Positions 22,884 through 32,689 of a stretch of 64,000 nucleotides of DNA are shown piece after piece; the first letter of the stretch is position 1; every line of letters starts with the position of its first letter. Source of the DNA: Agrypnia vestita (lineage: Eukaryota > Arthropoda > Insecta > Trichoptera > Phryganeidae); NCBI GenBank assembly GCA_016648135.1, contig JADDOH010002579.1, positions 62,001 to 126,000 on the forward strand, read 5' to 3'. Under the pieces are notes generated by a model. The model saw only the letters and a list, made by a program, of their open reading frames with translations. It was not told the origin of the DNA and did not search any database. A program made the translations under genes and the position numbers.

Positions 22884-23431
22884 TATACAGGGTTATTCGT
22901 AAAACATAATAACCTCGCAGGATTATATCCTGCCTTGATTATGAGTCGAAAATGTTCAAGCAATTATTACCTAATATCAATAGTTAAGGAGATATGCGAC
23001 ATCAAAGTTTGCATTTTTTTTTCCAATATCCCTGACTTATTTTTTTGTAAAACGTTGAACTATCATTACAGTAACTTATATCGAATATGAAAAATTCATT
23101 CTCTTATTAAGTCAAATACGTCAAGTCAAATAAAAACCTTCGAATTTCAATTAGAAAACATTCCAATTGGAATTTTTTCAGAGTTTTTATCATTTTATTT
23201 AACTTGTATTGAAACCAATGAATTTTTCGTAATCGATATGTGTTACTGTATTGACAGTTTAACGTTTTACAAAAAATAAGTCAGAAGTATTGGGAAAAAA
23301 ATGCAAACTTATGTAGCATATCTCCTTAACTATTGTCATTAGGTCATAATAGCTTGAACATTTTCGACTCATAATCAAGGCAGGAATATAGTCCTGCGAG
23401 GTTATTAATGTTTTTCAAATAACCCTGTATA
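22884..23431. mobile_element. 548-bp palindromic MITE, TATACAGGGTTAT ends
   Basis: The ends TATACAGGGTTAT and ATAACCCTGTATA are exact inverted copies. Inside, the left and right halves remain complementary for about 250 bases each: CCTCGCAGGA-TATA-TCCTGC, GATTATGAGTCGAAAATGTT, AAGGAGATATGC and AAAACGTT-AACT segments all recur inverted. The centre lies near 23157. No coding capacity. TA flanks the CAGGG termini, as expected for a Tc1/mariner-type target. A single strand would fold into one long hairpin. Confidence 0.8.
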
Positions 23432-24556
23432 TAGCATTTATAAGGGAATCCAATTGAGCCTCGGCTGACTAAGCATTTTTAACCATCAGCAACGGATATT
23501 AAATGATATTTAAAAAAGGTTTAACTCTTAAAAGACTGTGCTAAAAAAAAACTTTGGAGACGGTGGAGTAACACAGCGTTACCTGATTAAAAATCGGCAT
23601 AGTTTTTAATATGTGATAAAACATACATATAAGACTTTTTAAAGGTCCCTTTATAAAATTATGTAAGGTAAATATACATATTTGCATTATTTTAGTAAAT
23701 TATTATAAAATCATGGCAAATCGAATTTGCGTGCGCTTCCGCCGACGTTTCAATAGCAACTGAATACGCTTCAGTCGCATGCATTCCGTCTTTGTCTAGC
23801 ACGTGTTACCCGACTCTACCGTACTCTTTCTATATTGTTTTTTTCTTTCGCCGAAACCCAAGCAACCGCCATCTCTGTCCTACATGAAATGTATGGTATT
23901 GTCGTGCTCTTTCTTGCTCGATTTAATTGCGATGCACAATATTCTGCTCTCTCTTATACACTGGCCGAAAATACGAGAGTAATGAATATTTTTTTTTAAT
24001 TAAAAAATCCGTACATTCGTAACAGTTTAATTTAGTAATTTTGGTGTGAAAATGTCTAATCGATGATTACAAAAAAATGTGACGTTTTAGTTTACGTAAA
24101 TAAGGTAGATATTTCATATTTTGTATGACAGGTAGACCTACGTTACATCACCGACACACAGGAGTTAAATAGACTTAGTGAATTTATTTTCCCCGATTTT
24201 TGAGTAAAATTCATGATTTAAATTGAGAGAAAAATATAAAGAACTCATTTCTAAATAACTTTGCGAATCGCAGGTTGAATATTGAAATACCACAGGCAAT
24301 TTTTTGCGACTGAGATGTTTGCCATCTCGGCTAACATCTTTTTATTAAAGTAAATCTTTTTGACGCTGATCGAGCGAACAGCTATTGCGACCGGCGAGGG
24401 GAGGGGGGGGCTGTCTTTTGATGCCAAAGGGTAGATGATATTCCAAATTTGTTACCACATTTTTGAAGAATTTCATTTGGGTACCATTTTAATATTTCCA
24501 GGGTTTCTGAACGTCTTTGAGCGGATTTCAGCCAGATAACCAAAAAAGTGACAAAC
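23432..24556. other. No recognisable gene
   Basis: AT-rich. A patch near 23720-23900 is richer in G+C (GCGCTTCCGCCGACGTTTC). No coding or repeat family recognised. Confidence 0.4.
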
Positions 24557-25076
24557 ACACACGTGATCAAAGAGTTAAGGTTGTTATTACGGTCGTTAGA
24601 CATATTTAACTCTAAATGTTTGCGGATATTTTAGTAGAGTAGCTTGTTGGTCTTGTGGTTAGGACACTCGCCTCGTGATCCAAAGGTCGCGGGTTCGAAC
24701 CTCACTCTAAACTAGCAAGTTAGTCCTATTTTCATAGCACAAGCGTTTAGTTAAGTTTGAAAATAGTAAGAATATTGATGTAACACGTATTCCGTGTACG
24801 CATCTCTATTTAAAAAAAATATATATATATTATACGAACCGTATGTTTTCCGAGAAACGATTCTCGACGTTTCGTTGAATTCTTATTCAACGTCATCAGG
24901 ATGAAAACCATTACCCGCGAAGGTACATGACGGACTGATTACTGTTTTAGAGGCCGTAAATTATGATCTGATGACGTTGAATAAGCATTCAACGAAACGT
25001 CGAGAATTGTTTCTCGGAAAAACATACGGTTCGTATAAAATATCCGCAACCATTTACAGTTAAATACACACATGAT
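24557..25076 (-). mobile_element. Snap-back Penelope-like element, family B, copy 1
   Basis: Two inverted copies of the family B terminal repeat (24568-24899, interrupted by a SINE, and 24968-25065) flank about 70 bases of the same 3' region seen at 56015-56085. Each carries the hammerhead-like core CTGATGAC / GTTGAAT hairpin / GAA-ACGT-C (minus 24866-24899, plus 24968-25001). The flanks ACACACGTGAT (24557-24567) and ACACACATGAT (25066-25076) differ at one position and are a likely target duplication. The endonuclease-coding part retained by copy 2 is absent, so this is an extreme 5' truncation with an inverted end. Confidence 0.75.
24634..24830 (+). mobile_element. tRNA-derived SINE, copy 5, nested in PLE
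   Basis: Full-length, well-preserved member: A-box region, an intact B-box (GGTTCGAACCTC), body and a CTCTATTTAAAA tail followed by an AT microsatellite. It splits the PLE sequence GGATATTTTATACG-ACCGTATG, which is uninterrupted at 55933-55955. The SINE is therefore younger than that PLE copy. Confidence 0.88.
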
Positions 25077-25464
25077 TTGTCTAACATTGTGTATACTCTG
25101 TCCTAGGATTGATCTTATAGGGGAAACGTTGTGTCCCAATTTCCAATTTTTTAGGATGATTTCTATAAGTCTCACAGAATAGCAAAAGCAGAAATGTCCA
25201 CTATTTGGTAGCAAATACAGAAAAATCCATATTTAAAAGTTAAATATTTATATATACACATTTACACAAAGATAACTGAGGTGGCGTTTGTTTTCAAAAA
25301 CTTATTTCCAATAAGATGTAGGTTTCATAGATTCCAGAGAAATTTCATTGAGTAGCGTTTTTATGTTTTATCTCAGAAACCTTGACAGGTTTTGTTATTT
25401 TATCTCAGAAACACCTCCGCAGAACATTGCTGTCTATGCTTTTATATCGCAGGCGGTAAAAATA
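25077..25464. other. No recognisable feature
   Basis: Nothing recognised. Confidence 0.45.
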
Positions 25465-25605
25465 AAATGTGGTAGTTACGGCACTCGTCAGTGATCAGGA
25501 GTTTGAGGCTTGTTACGGGAGACCACCTCAAGTATTGTTTAACAACAATAAGAATATTGGTTTGACGCCTATTGCGTGTATGAATTTCTATTTAAAAAAA
25601 AAAAT
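25465..25605 (+). mobile_element. tRNA-derived SINE, degenerate
   Basis: Only the layout and the end survive: AATAAGAATATTGGTTTGACG-CTATTGCGTGTATGAATTTC and TATTTAAAA correspond to the SINE's 3' half. The head is barely recognisable. Confidence 0.5.
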
Positions 25606-25618
25606 ACTCTTCAATTCT

Positions 25619-25762
25619 AATGAGTAGCTTGTTGGTGTAATGGTTATGATGTCCTCTTAGTGATCTGTTGGTTGGTGGTTTGAGTCCCATTCCAGAGCAC
25701 CAGCAAGTTAGTGCTATATCCGTAGCATAGACTTTTAGCTAATCTTGAAAAAAGTAAGTATA
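25619..25762 (+). mobile_element. tRNA-derived SINE, copy 6, 3' truncated
   Basis: Clear head TAGCTTGTTGGTGTAATGGT, B-box-like GGTGGTTTGAGTCCC and body AGCAAGTTAGTGCTAT through AGTAAGTATACT. The terminal segment is missing. This copy belongs to the same divergent subfamily as copy 4 (GGTGTA rather than GGTCTT after the A-box). Confidence 0.75.
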
Positions 25763-26149
25763 CTAGTCGTATAGTCGTGAAAAAATATCGTGTAGGATTT
25801 TGAAGCTGAAAATGTCTATTAGTTCATGTCTGTATATTTTGGTGGTCTGGGCTTGTTTTGTTCCGCCATATTTTATTACATTAAACCTTGAAGCGTTTCC
25901 GAAAACACATTTCCAATTTGAATAATGTTCCCGAAAATATTTTAACGTTAAATACCCATAATAAAATAAAGTGTTTCATTTCAGGTCACAAATTCGTGGA
26001 ATTCCTTTATTTCCGCGAATCGACAGAGTTTTAATAAAATCCTTCAAAAATATTAAATTTTTTGCCAGACGAGGGCAAGATAAAAATATTTAAATATGGA
26101 ATATTGGAAATAAACGTATATTGGTGGTTGGGGTTGCAGCTATTCCATG
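25763..26149. other. No recognisable feature
   Basis: AT-rich. Nothing recognised. Confidence 0.45.
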
Positions 26150-26890
26150 GATCCCACCACTTTCCCAGGGACGTTCTATGAGCCGACGGCTCCCATATCG
26201 GCCCTACTCTTGCGTCGCCAGGTTGACGTTTTTCTTATTTAAAGATATCCCCGTGCGGCGCCCGTATAAAAGGCGAACGCCGCCAGGTTCTGGCAGCAAA
26301 AACCCATTCGTTGTCCCCTCCACCAAGAACTCTCTCTATTAAATCAAATACAAATACAAGAAAATTAAAAGCATATAAAAGAAATAGATTTGTGCAGCGG
26401 CATAAAAATGAGAAGGAGAAAAACAAAAGCAAAGAAAAATATTAATAAAATCAGGTTAAATACAAAATCAAAATAAAAAGAAGATAGCAAAATAGTGACA
26501 TAGAACAGTATAAGCGAGGAAGTAAACAGGTTAAATTTATAAGCAAAAATAGCAACAAAATAGCATCATAAATTATCCAAGAAAAGAAAAGTAAGATATA
26601 AAAACAGGTCAGAAAAGAAGCAGAGTAGTGATACACAAAGTACACGACAGTGCAGCCGTCACACAAGAAGCTTGGATCAATCACGTCACAACCTTCTTCG
26701 TCCTACCAATCGTCCCCCTGTTCAAAACCATCAGCTCGACTAGTGAATCATTATAGCATCGAGCGCCACTTCGTCGGCTCCTAGCATCCCACGTGTGATC
26801 ATGTGTGTGGAAAATTGTGTTTTCCGATTAATCGAGTTTCATCATCATCCATTTCGTAATTCAAGACAATAGCGTCAACGGCAGGTAAGT
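26150..26890 (+). promoter_or_regulatory. TATA promoter, 5' leader and splice donor
   Basis: A GC-rich segment ends in CCCGTATAAAAGGCGAAC (TATAAAAGG from 26265). About 590 bases of A-rich leader without a long frame follow, then GGCAG-GTAAGT, a consensus 5' splice donor with the intron starting at 26885. TATA, a non-coding first exon and a donor in the right order fit the start of a host gene whose coding exons lie beyond view, or an LTR with leader. The initiator is not obvious. No acceptor or coding exon could be paired with it in this window. Confidence 0.4.
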
Positions 26891-27339
26891 CGAGCTTCTT
26901 GTGCCCTTTACTTTCATCCCGTACAGTCCACTCCGTCGTTCTCGTTTACCCTCCATCTCCCTTCCCCTATTCCCGTAAAATTTTAACCCCCACCCTGCTT
27001 TATTTCGGTGATTTGCGTCGCGATCAATGAGTTTTACTGGATTACTAGATAATGGAATTACTAAGCTAACCGAACACGCGGTAAGCTAAATTGAAACGCT
27101 TTCTGTTTATCTTGTATCCACAATTAATCAGTGAATATATCAACTTGCTTACCTGTTAACGACTCGCTTGCAATGAGAAATTATTCAACTTTGCATAAAT
27201 ACCGTTTTAGTGCGTCAGGTTGCGCGGTTTTGTTCTTAGATGGCTCCAGTTGTCCGCTCCACAACACCCTGAACAGAACCTGCTACAGGACTTCTTCAAG
27301 GTCTAGTACAATAACACGGAAAAACCAAATACATAGACT
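26891..27339. other. No recognisable feature
   Basis: Would be intron if the donor at 26885 is real. Nothing recognised. Confidence 0.35.
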
Positions 27340-28155
27340 CGAAAATAAATTTCAACCAGCACATTGATGCGATTGTCGGTAAAGCATTCAAAATGTCCGG
27401 CTTCAAAATGCGTCTTGGCAAACCACTCAGGCAAATTAGTACATTTAGGAGACTATACATAACCTATATTCGACCTCACCTCGAATTTTGCTCAACAATA
27501 TGGTCACCTAAATATAAATTAAATATTAACAGAATCGAAAACATTAAAAAAACATTCCTTAAGCGTATTAACTACAAATTTGAATTTTAACTATTTGGAC
27601 TCAATAAAATTTCATAAATTGGAAACTCTAGAAAACAGGCGAATATTGTCAGATCAATCCTTTCTTTTCCAAATAATTCATAACCTTATTGATTCTCCTG
27701 AAATCACCAGCTTGCTAGCTTTCCACGTCCCATTCCGACCTACCAGACAGAAGTACCTCTTTCCCCTTCCAATTTATCAAACCAACAATAGGAAATCCTC
27801 TCCCATTCCACGCATATGCTCAGATTATAATTACCTCTTAAATTCAATAGATATTTTTAACACTAAATATGAAGAATATCGTCATATGGTGAGGTAGATA
27901 CTAGAAACTCGTCCCCCCCCCCCCTGATCATGTATATCATGTTTATTATATACATCACGAGCCCCTTTATGTCTATGTTAAAGCTAAATTTGGAACAATC
28001 GTTTAAATTATGTTTTATTTGTCATTGTCAAATTGATTATGTCCTATTTGTGTAATCCTTTAATTGAGGGAGACATTTAACTATTTTTTTGTATCTCATC
28101 TTATCAAGCAATTGTGTCTCCCTGTTGGATGACCGAATTAAATAATAAAAAAAAT
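27340..28155 (+). pseudogene. Jockey/CR1-like LINE C-terminus and 3' UTR
   Basis: Two overlapping frames (27393-27590 and 27580-27897) form one reading frame broken by a shift near 27585. The protein carries RPHLEFCSTIWSPKY, then RIENIKKTFLKRI, LETLENRRILSDQSFLF and a VPFRPTRQ...F end with NSIDIFN. This is the post-reverse-transcriptase region of Jockey/CR1-type LINEs. The stop at 27897 is followed by about 250 bases of 3' untranslated region and an AATTAAATAATAAAAAAAA tail at about 28135-28155. The reverse transcriptase domain and ORF1 are missing (5' truncation). Confidence 0.75.
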
Positions 28156-28924
28156 GTCAGCTATGGTATGCAAAACTACCGAGAGATGGCATTACGTGAA
28201 TAGTAAAATAATCAAAGTCTAATTATATTGTAAAATATCAGTTCGAGAATTTCTAGATAAGCGAAACATTAAAAAAACATCTCTGCCCGCTGTAAAGATC
28301 ATCATTTAATACCGCAGTTTAAACATAAAATTTAGTAATGGTAATTTAGCTTTATTTACCGGTAAACCGGTTTACCGGAAGCCGGTAATGCATGTCCTTA
28401 TGTCGACGTCCTCACAACCGGACAGGTACCGTTCAACAGGATTCGTTAAATTTCTCAACAAGAAATTCCCTAAAAAACCTTAATGCAAACAGAAAATTTC
28501 AAATATTTGCTTTATTTTAAGACCTCTTCATTGTAGTATTCCGGGAAGTTTTATACAAAATGAAATCATCATTTTAAAAATCCAATTAAAATTAGCGAGA
28601 TAGGAATTTGAAGAGAAGTTAATTAACATTAATTAATTTAAAAAAAAAGAAATATTTCTTACGGAAAATTCAAATAATATTGTAGGTGTTCAGTAGAACA
28701 TTTTTCTTTTGTTCTTTGATCGACCGTAATTATTTTCATCACAAGTTTTCCTTTTATGAAATTCATTACTCTTAATCGAATCCTCAAGAAATTGGAAGTA
28801 GGAGCGAGAACTGGTTCTAATTATTGCAGTTCAATACTGTCTAATATTTATAGATGATCCAGGATTGGCAACTAATAATGAACTGATTTATTGTTTCAGA
28901 TGTAATTTTATAGAACTCCATAAT
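28156..28924. other. No gene; ACCGGT palindromic patch
   Basis: 28360-28390 is an overlapping palindromic run of ACCGG / CCGGT words. Otherwise AT-rich with nothing recognised. Confidence 0.4.
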
Positions 28925-29225
28925 CATACATATGGAAATAAAAACAATTGTTTTTTAAGTACTGCCTTTTTAATTTTTTTGAGACGCGTTTCAGGTTGTG
29001 AGGGCATTACGAATCTTAATATTTTACATTCAACAACTTGTATTAGAAAAAAACCTTAATTAATTTTCAAAATTACAGAGCATCTCTTTTTAATACTTTT
29101 CATATTAGTACAAGTTGTTGAATGGAAAATATTTAGATTGATAATGCCCTCATAAGGCAAAACGCGTCACAAAAAATTAAAAAGCTTGAACTTAAAAAGC
29201 AATTGTTTTTATTTCCATATATGTA
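28925..29225. mobile_element. Palindromic element, family E
   Basis: Arms 28925-29043 and 29109-29225 are inverted copies (TATGGAAATAAAAACAATTG, TTAATTTTTTGAGACGCGTTT-equivalent, GAGGGCATTA and CAACAACTTGTA segments). They are separated by about 65 bases. Each arm contains the hammerhead-like core: TTGATAAT / GCC-loop-GGC / AAA-ACGCGT-C on the plus strand (29138-29168), and a copy with GAA intact on the minus strand (28983-29013). No coding sequence. By analogy with family B this is probably a snap-back Penelope-like terminal repeat. Confidence 0.6.
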
Positions 29226-29539
29226 AAGCTAAACTGCGTCGTCTAGTGACTGGATGGCCGATAAGGACAGAAAAGTGCGATGATTTGAAAATCGAAAGTG
29301 ATGAGAAATGTGACTAAACCCGTAAATGTGAAACCGGGACTAAACTTCAAACAATATTGTTATATTTATTTATTTAAATATAAGCTACGAAAAGTACCTT
29401 TTATTCAAGAGTATATATGTACAAGAAATCAAAAGAGTACTATTATAATACAGCAAAAAAATACAGTTGGAATAAACAATATAGTACAGACTGTTGTTTG
29501 AAGATTTTAACAGTAACATAATTAAGAAAAAGGAGGTGT
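29226..29539. other. No recognisable feature
   Basis: Nothing recognised. Confidence 0.45.
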
Positions 29540-29594
29540 GATAATTATAAAGGTATAATAATTTGTGAAATTATTATACCTTTATAATTATTAT
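29540..29594. repeat. Near-perfect hairpin
   Basis: GATAATTATAAAGGTATAAT and its reverse complement lie around a 3-base loop (GTG), giving a stem of about 24 bp made mostly of A-T pairs. It abuts the start of a SINE copy. Confidence 0.7.
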
Positions 29595-29596
29595 CT

Positions 29597-29722
29597 TTAA
29601 ATTAAGCTAAATGCTTGTGCCAAGAAAATAGGACTAACTTGCTTGTCTGGAGTGAGATTCGAACCTGCGACCTTTGGATCAGGAGGCGAGAGTCCTAACC
29701 ACAAGACAAACAAACTACTCTA
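29597..29722 (-). mobile_element. tRNA-derived SINE, copy 7, 3' truncated
   Basis: Head and B-box (GGTTCGAATCTC on the minus strand) are intact. The copy stops where the hairpin at 29540-29594 begins, losing the tail. Confidence 0.8.
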
Positions 29723-30395
29723 TTTATTTTGTATATTTTATTTATTATATTACAGTGAAAAATCTATTCTTTTCAGTTTGAAGTAAAATGTCACCATCAC
29801 AATAAAATGTGTTAAATTTAAAATATATTGAATATTTTCAAGTTTCTTTTCCGTATTCATAAATAAAGTTCGCGAAGTACTGTTGAATCAAGAGAATAAT
29901 TAATTTTCGTGGAAATTATGGGCGTCATAAATATCCCGTATTATAGTTTTAATAATATATTCGGTAGTGTGTGCGATTTATGAAAAAACGAAAAGCTTAC
30001 AATAAACAGTAATAAAAATAAAAATTTACGTTGGACTTGACCTGACCTCACGTTAATGGGAAAATAAAAATGAAACATGCGATATTTTAGGGTTGAGGGC
30101 TGTGATTAATGGTGCAATCCGAGAAGACTCCAGCCCTTCCAGGGCCCCGTGGAGGAGGCTTCTCACAGTACAGCCTGGGATAATAAGCGTCATTTGCTAC
30201 AAGTTCATATTTGGGATCCTCGATTCGGGAACGTTCGGGAGATAAATCATATTTATGGTCCCACAAAAGTACGGCGGAAAATTACATTTTTTATGGAATT
30301 AATTAAAAAATACAAAGCGTCAAATTGTTATCGGTTGAATTGTAACTCCAAACACAAAAATTATAATTGTTTAATATAATGGTTATAATACAACT
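29723..30395. other. No recognisable feature
   Basis: A moderately GC-rich stretch at 30120-30260 (CCAGCCCTTCCAGGGCCCC) has no motif. Confidence 0.4.
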
Positions 30396-30640
30396 AGCTG
30401 TGCCCACGCGGCTTCGCACGCTTAGATTTTTAGTACACCGTTTGGATCGTCATAGAACTTTTGCGAACCTTCTAGAACATTCTTTTTCCAGAACTTTCAA
30501 TAAATTTATCGAATGTACAGGAACCTTCTAGACACACCGACACATTCCGCCACTTTCTAGAGCAGGTATTTCCGGAATCTTCTAGACTCACCGACACAGT
30601 CGACGCGCCTATTTTGAAACCGTCTGAAGCATTTGCGGCC
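30396..30640 (+). promoter_or_regulatory. Repeat remnant with tandem heat-shock-element motifs
   Basis: Opens with CTAGCTGTGCCCACGCGGCT, a sequence typical of the ends of dispersed insect retroelements. It then carries GAA-CC-TTC-TA-GAA-CA-TTC in exact 5-bp phase (30465-30482), the four-unit heat shock factor site, followed by GAA-CT-TTC (30491-30498). Related GAA--TTCTAGA motifs recur at 30521 and 30575, and the GGAA-CTTCTAGAC-CACCGA unit repeats every 54-56 bases. Binding in vivo is inferred only from the consensus. Confidence 0.55.
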
Positions 30641-31024
30641 CTCCCATAACAAAACAATGTGCAAAAAGCACATTTTCGTCACCCACTCCCACCCACGCAC
30701 AGCCACCCCCACCAAACTCGCATAATTTCGATGTGACACCAAGGGCTATCCTCCAACATAACCATCGGTGGGTGGTTGTGGATGGTTATGGAGAAAACTT
30801 GGCGGGTTGTGAAACACGGGTTTCTTTATTATTATATTGATTTGTAAAAAAAAATGATATTTTGTAATGGTACATATTAGCTGCGGTTGTTAATTTCACA
30901 ATAAATCTGGACTAAAAGTTGTTTCGTTAGTTTCAAATGTCGACAAGCTTCCTTAAGATTATTACAACGAGCCAAAAAGATATTACGCACTTTCGACAAG
31001 ACAACAACACAGTGAAACACTCTG

Positions 31025-31160
31025 GAATCATCTAGGACACTCTCGTGAACACTGGAGAAGTCGAGCGACCACTGAACGTGTGACGAAAGTCGTCTAAATA
31101 TTTAGAAAACGATGTCACCTATAAAAAGCTTGGCGCGCGTTCGGTGGACAGAGTGAATTG
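31025..31160 (+). promoter_or_regulatory. TATA promoter with degenerate heat-shock array
   Basis: CCTATAAAAAGC (TATA from 31120) with a GTTCGGTGGACAG start region about 25-30 bases downstream. Upstream, from 31025, the triplets GAA, ATC, GGA, CTC and GTG sit 5 bases apart, a heat-shock-element array with most units imperfect. The leader that follows has no long open frame. The perfect array at 30465 is about 650 bases upstream. I cannot name the gene, if there is one. Confidence 0.35.
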
Positions 31161-31728
31161 TTTTGACGTTTGACGCGTGACATAGAAATCCAGCGAAAAT
31201 ACAATATGGCGAGCGAGTGCGGGCAGCGGCAATAAATTAAACGGAGTACCTGACTGGTATTTAAAAATAAGTGCAAAAACTTATGCGAATTGACGTTGAT
31301 TCTCTGAGAACCTGTGTGGGAATATCCTAGCAAGCGAAAGTAAAATTTCCCACAGAGAAGTGATAAATCACGAAATGGTGTGAATTAAAGAATAGTGCTC
31401 AAATCTAATTCGTGTCCAGTGACTTTATGGTGTATTAATAAAAACTTTAAATTATTTCAGTATTTTATGAATCGTTTAGCGCTCAATCGCGGAGGAACGG
31501 TGTGACGATAAGTTAATTAGTTAGTGAGAACTGTTATTTGAGTTTTTCTATTTGAAAAAGTAACGCCTAAAAAAGTGGTCACCAATTCGTGTATTATTAT
31601 TAACTTTTATCTGGAAATTTGCTTAAAGGCCTTTATTACATAAAACAGTGTAAAGCGCTAAACGAGCTTTCATTCGTAGAATTTTTCATTTGCGCGAATG
31701 AAAATGAATAAAAATTAGCGTAAAAAGA
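31161..31728. other. No recognised coding sequence
   Basis: AT-rich leader-like sequence downstream of the promoter candidate. Holds one arm (31658-31677) of an exact 20-bp inverted repeat whose partner is at 32199-32218. Confidence 0.4.
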
Positions 31729-32198
31729 GAAGCCTTTGAATCATGCATACTGCCAGTGATGACGTATGGATTGGAGACTATGGCCCTTACAAAGAAAAGT
31801 GTAGAAAAGCTCAAATGCCCTCAACTATCCATGGAGATAGCCCAGAGATTGGTATTTCCTTGGAGTAAGCCTAAGAGATAGAATTAAATGACGAAATAAG
31901 GCGCAGAACTAGAGAAGTGGATATCATGGATCCAGTAGCGAAGCTAAAATGGCAATGGACACGTTGAAAGGCAGGATTCTACAAGATGGCTTCCCAGAGT
32001 TATGAAATGGAGACCTTAGAAGAATAAAAGAGGCATCGGAAGACCTCAAAAGAGATGGGCCGATGATATAGCCGCTGTGGGGAGAAAAAAATGGCTACAA
32101 TTAGCAAACAACAAGAAAGGATGGTAAGAGACGGAAGAGGCCTATATAAAGCAGTGGAGAGACGAAGGCTGATGAAGAAGAAGAAGAAGAAGAAGAAG
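31729..32198 (+). pseudogene. RTE-type LINE 3' end with GAA-repeat tail
   Basis: Plus-strand translation in shifting frames gives LPVMTYGLETMALTKKSVEK, then a VSLRDRI-NDEIRRRTREVD stretch, LKWQW, a KRHRKTSK-MGR segment and EAYIKQWRDEG. This is the order of motifs after the reverse transcriptase in RTE-clade LINEs. Several indels and stops are present. The element ends in (GAA)n at 32175-32198, as RTE elements end in short tandem repeats. An exact 20-bp inverted repeat brackets it. Confidence 0.75.
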
Positions 32199-32218
32199 AC
32201 GAATGAAAGCTCGTTTAG

Positions 32219-32689
32219 AAAAATCTTGCAACGCCGAATGACGAACCCAAATTCCGCTTTAAAAAGGTTTGAATTAATTTTGTACTAATCAGAATTTACA
32301 CTTTTCAAAAAATGAACTGCTTATTTACTTTACGACATCATTTATCCGGCGTCCTGTTCGGGGTATCAAATTAAAAATTGTGCGACCTTTTTGTGTCTCG
32401 CCCAGAAAGCGCTCCCTTCCGCCCGACGGATCTGACAAAAAATCAATACGCTTCCTCGCCGCCGCGCAAGAAACAGCTTACCACAAGACTCGGCTGGATT
32501 TGTTTTTAATTTGCGACCTGTAGCGTGTACAAAACTTTTTTGGGGCCCCGCAATCTGATATCGGATGTCGTCAGGCTCGACCAGCAAACGTATGCTTGGC
32601 TGTACATTTATCTAGAAAAGCAACAGTTAGAAGTCGCTATCGCCTTTTTTTTGGAACTTTATTTGATAATTTATCATTATGTATAGAAG
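32219..32689. other. GC-rich single-copy patch
   Basis: 32390-32580 is markedly richer in G+C than its surroundings (GCTCCCTTCCGCCCGACGG, CCTCGCCGCCGCGCAAG) and matches no repeat in the window. Frames there are open for 73 codons (minus) without a motif. This is a candidate conserved regulatory element or exon. Confidence 0.35.

Noticed and set aside
27913..27926. Poly-C run as a structural element
   Set aside because: A single short homopolymer in a LINE 3' region; ordinary slippage explains it.
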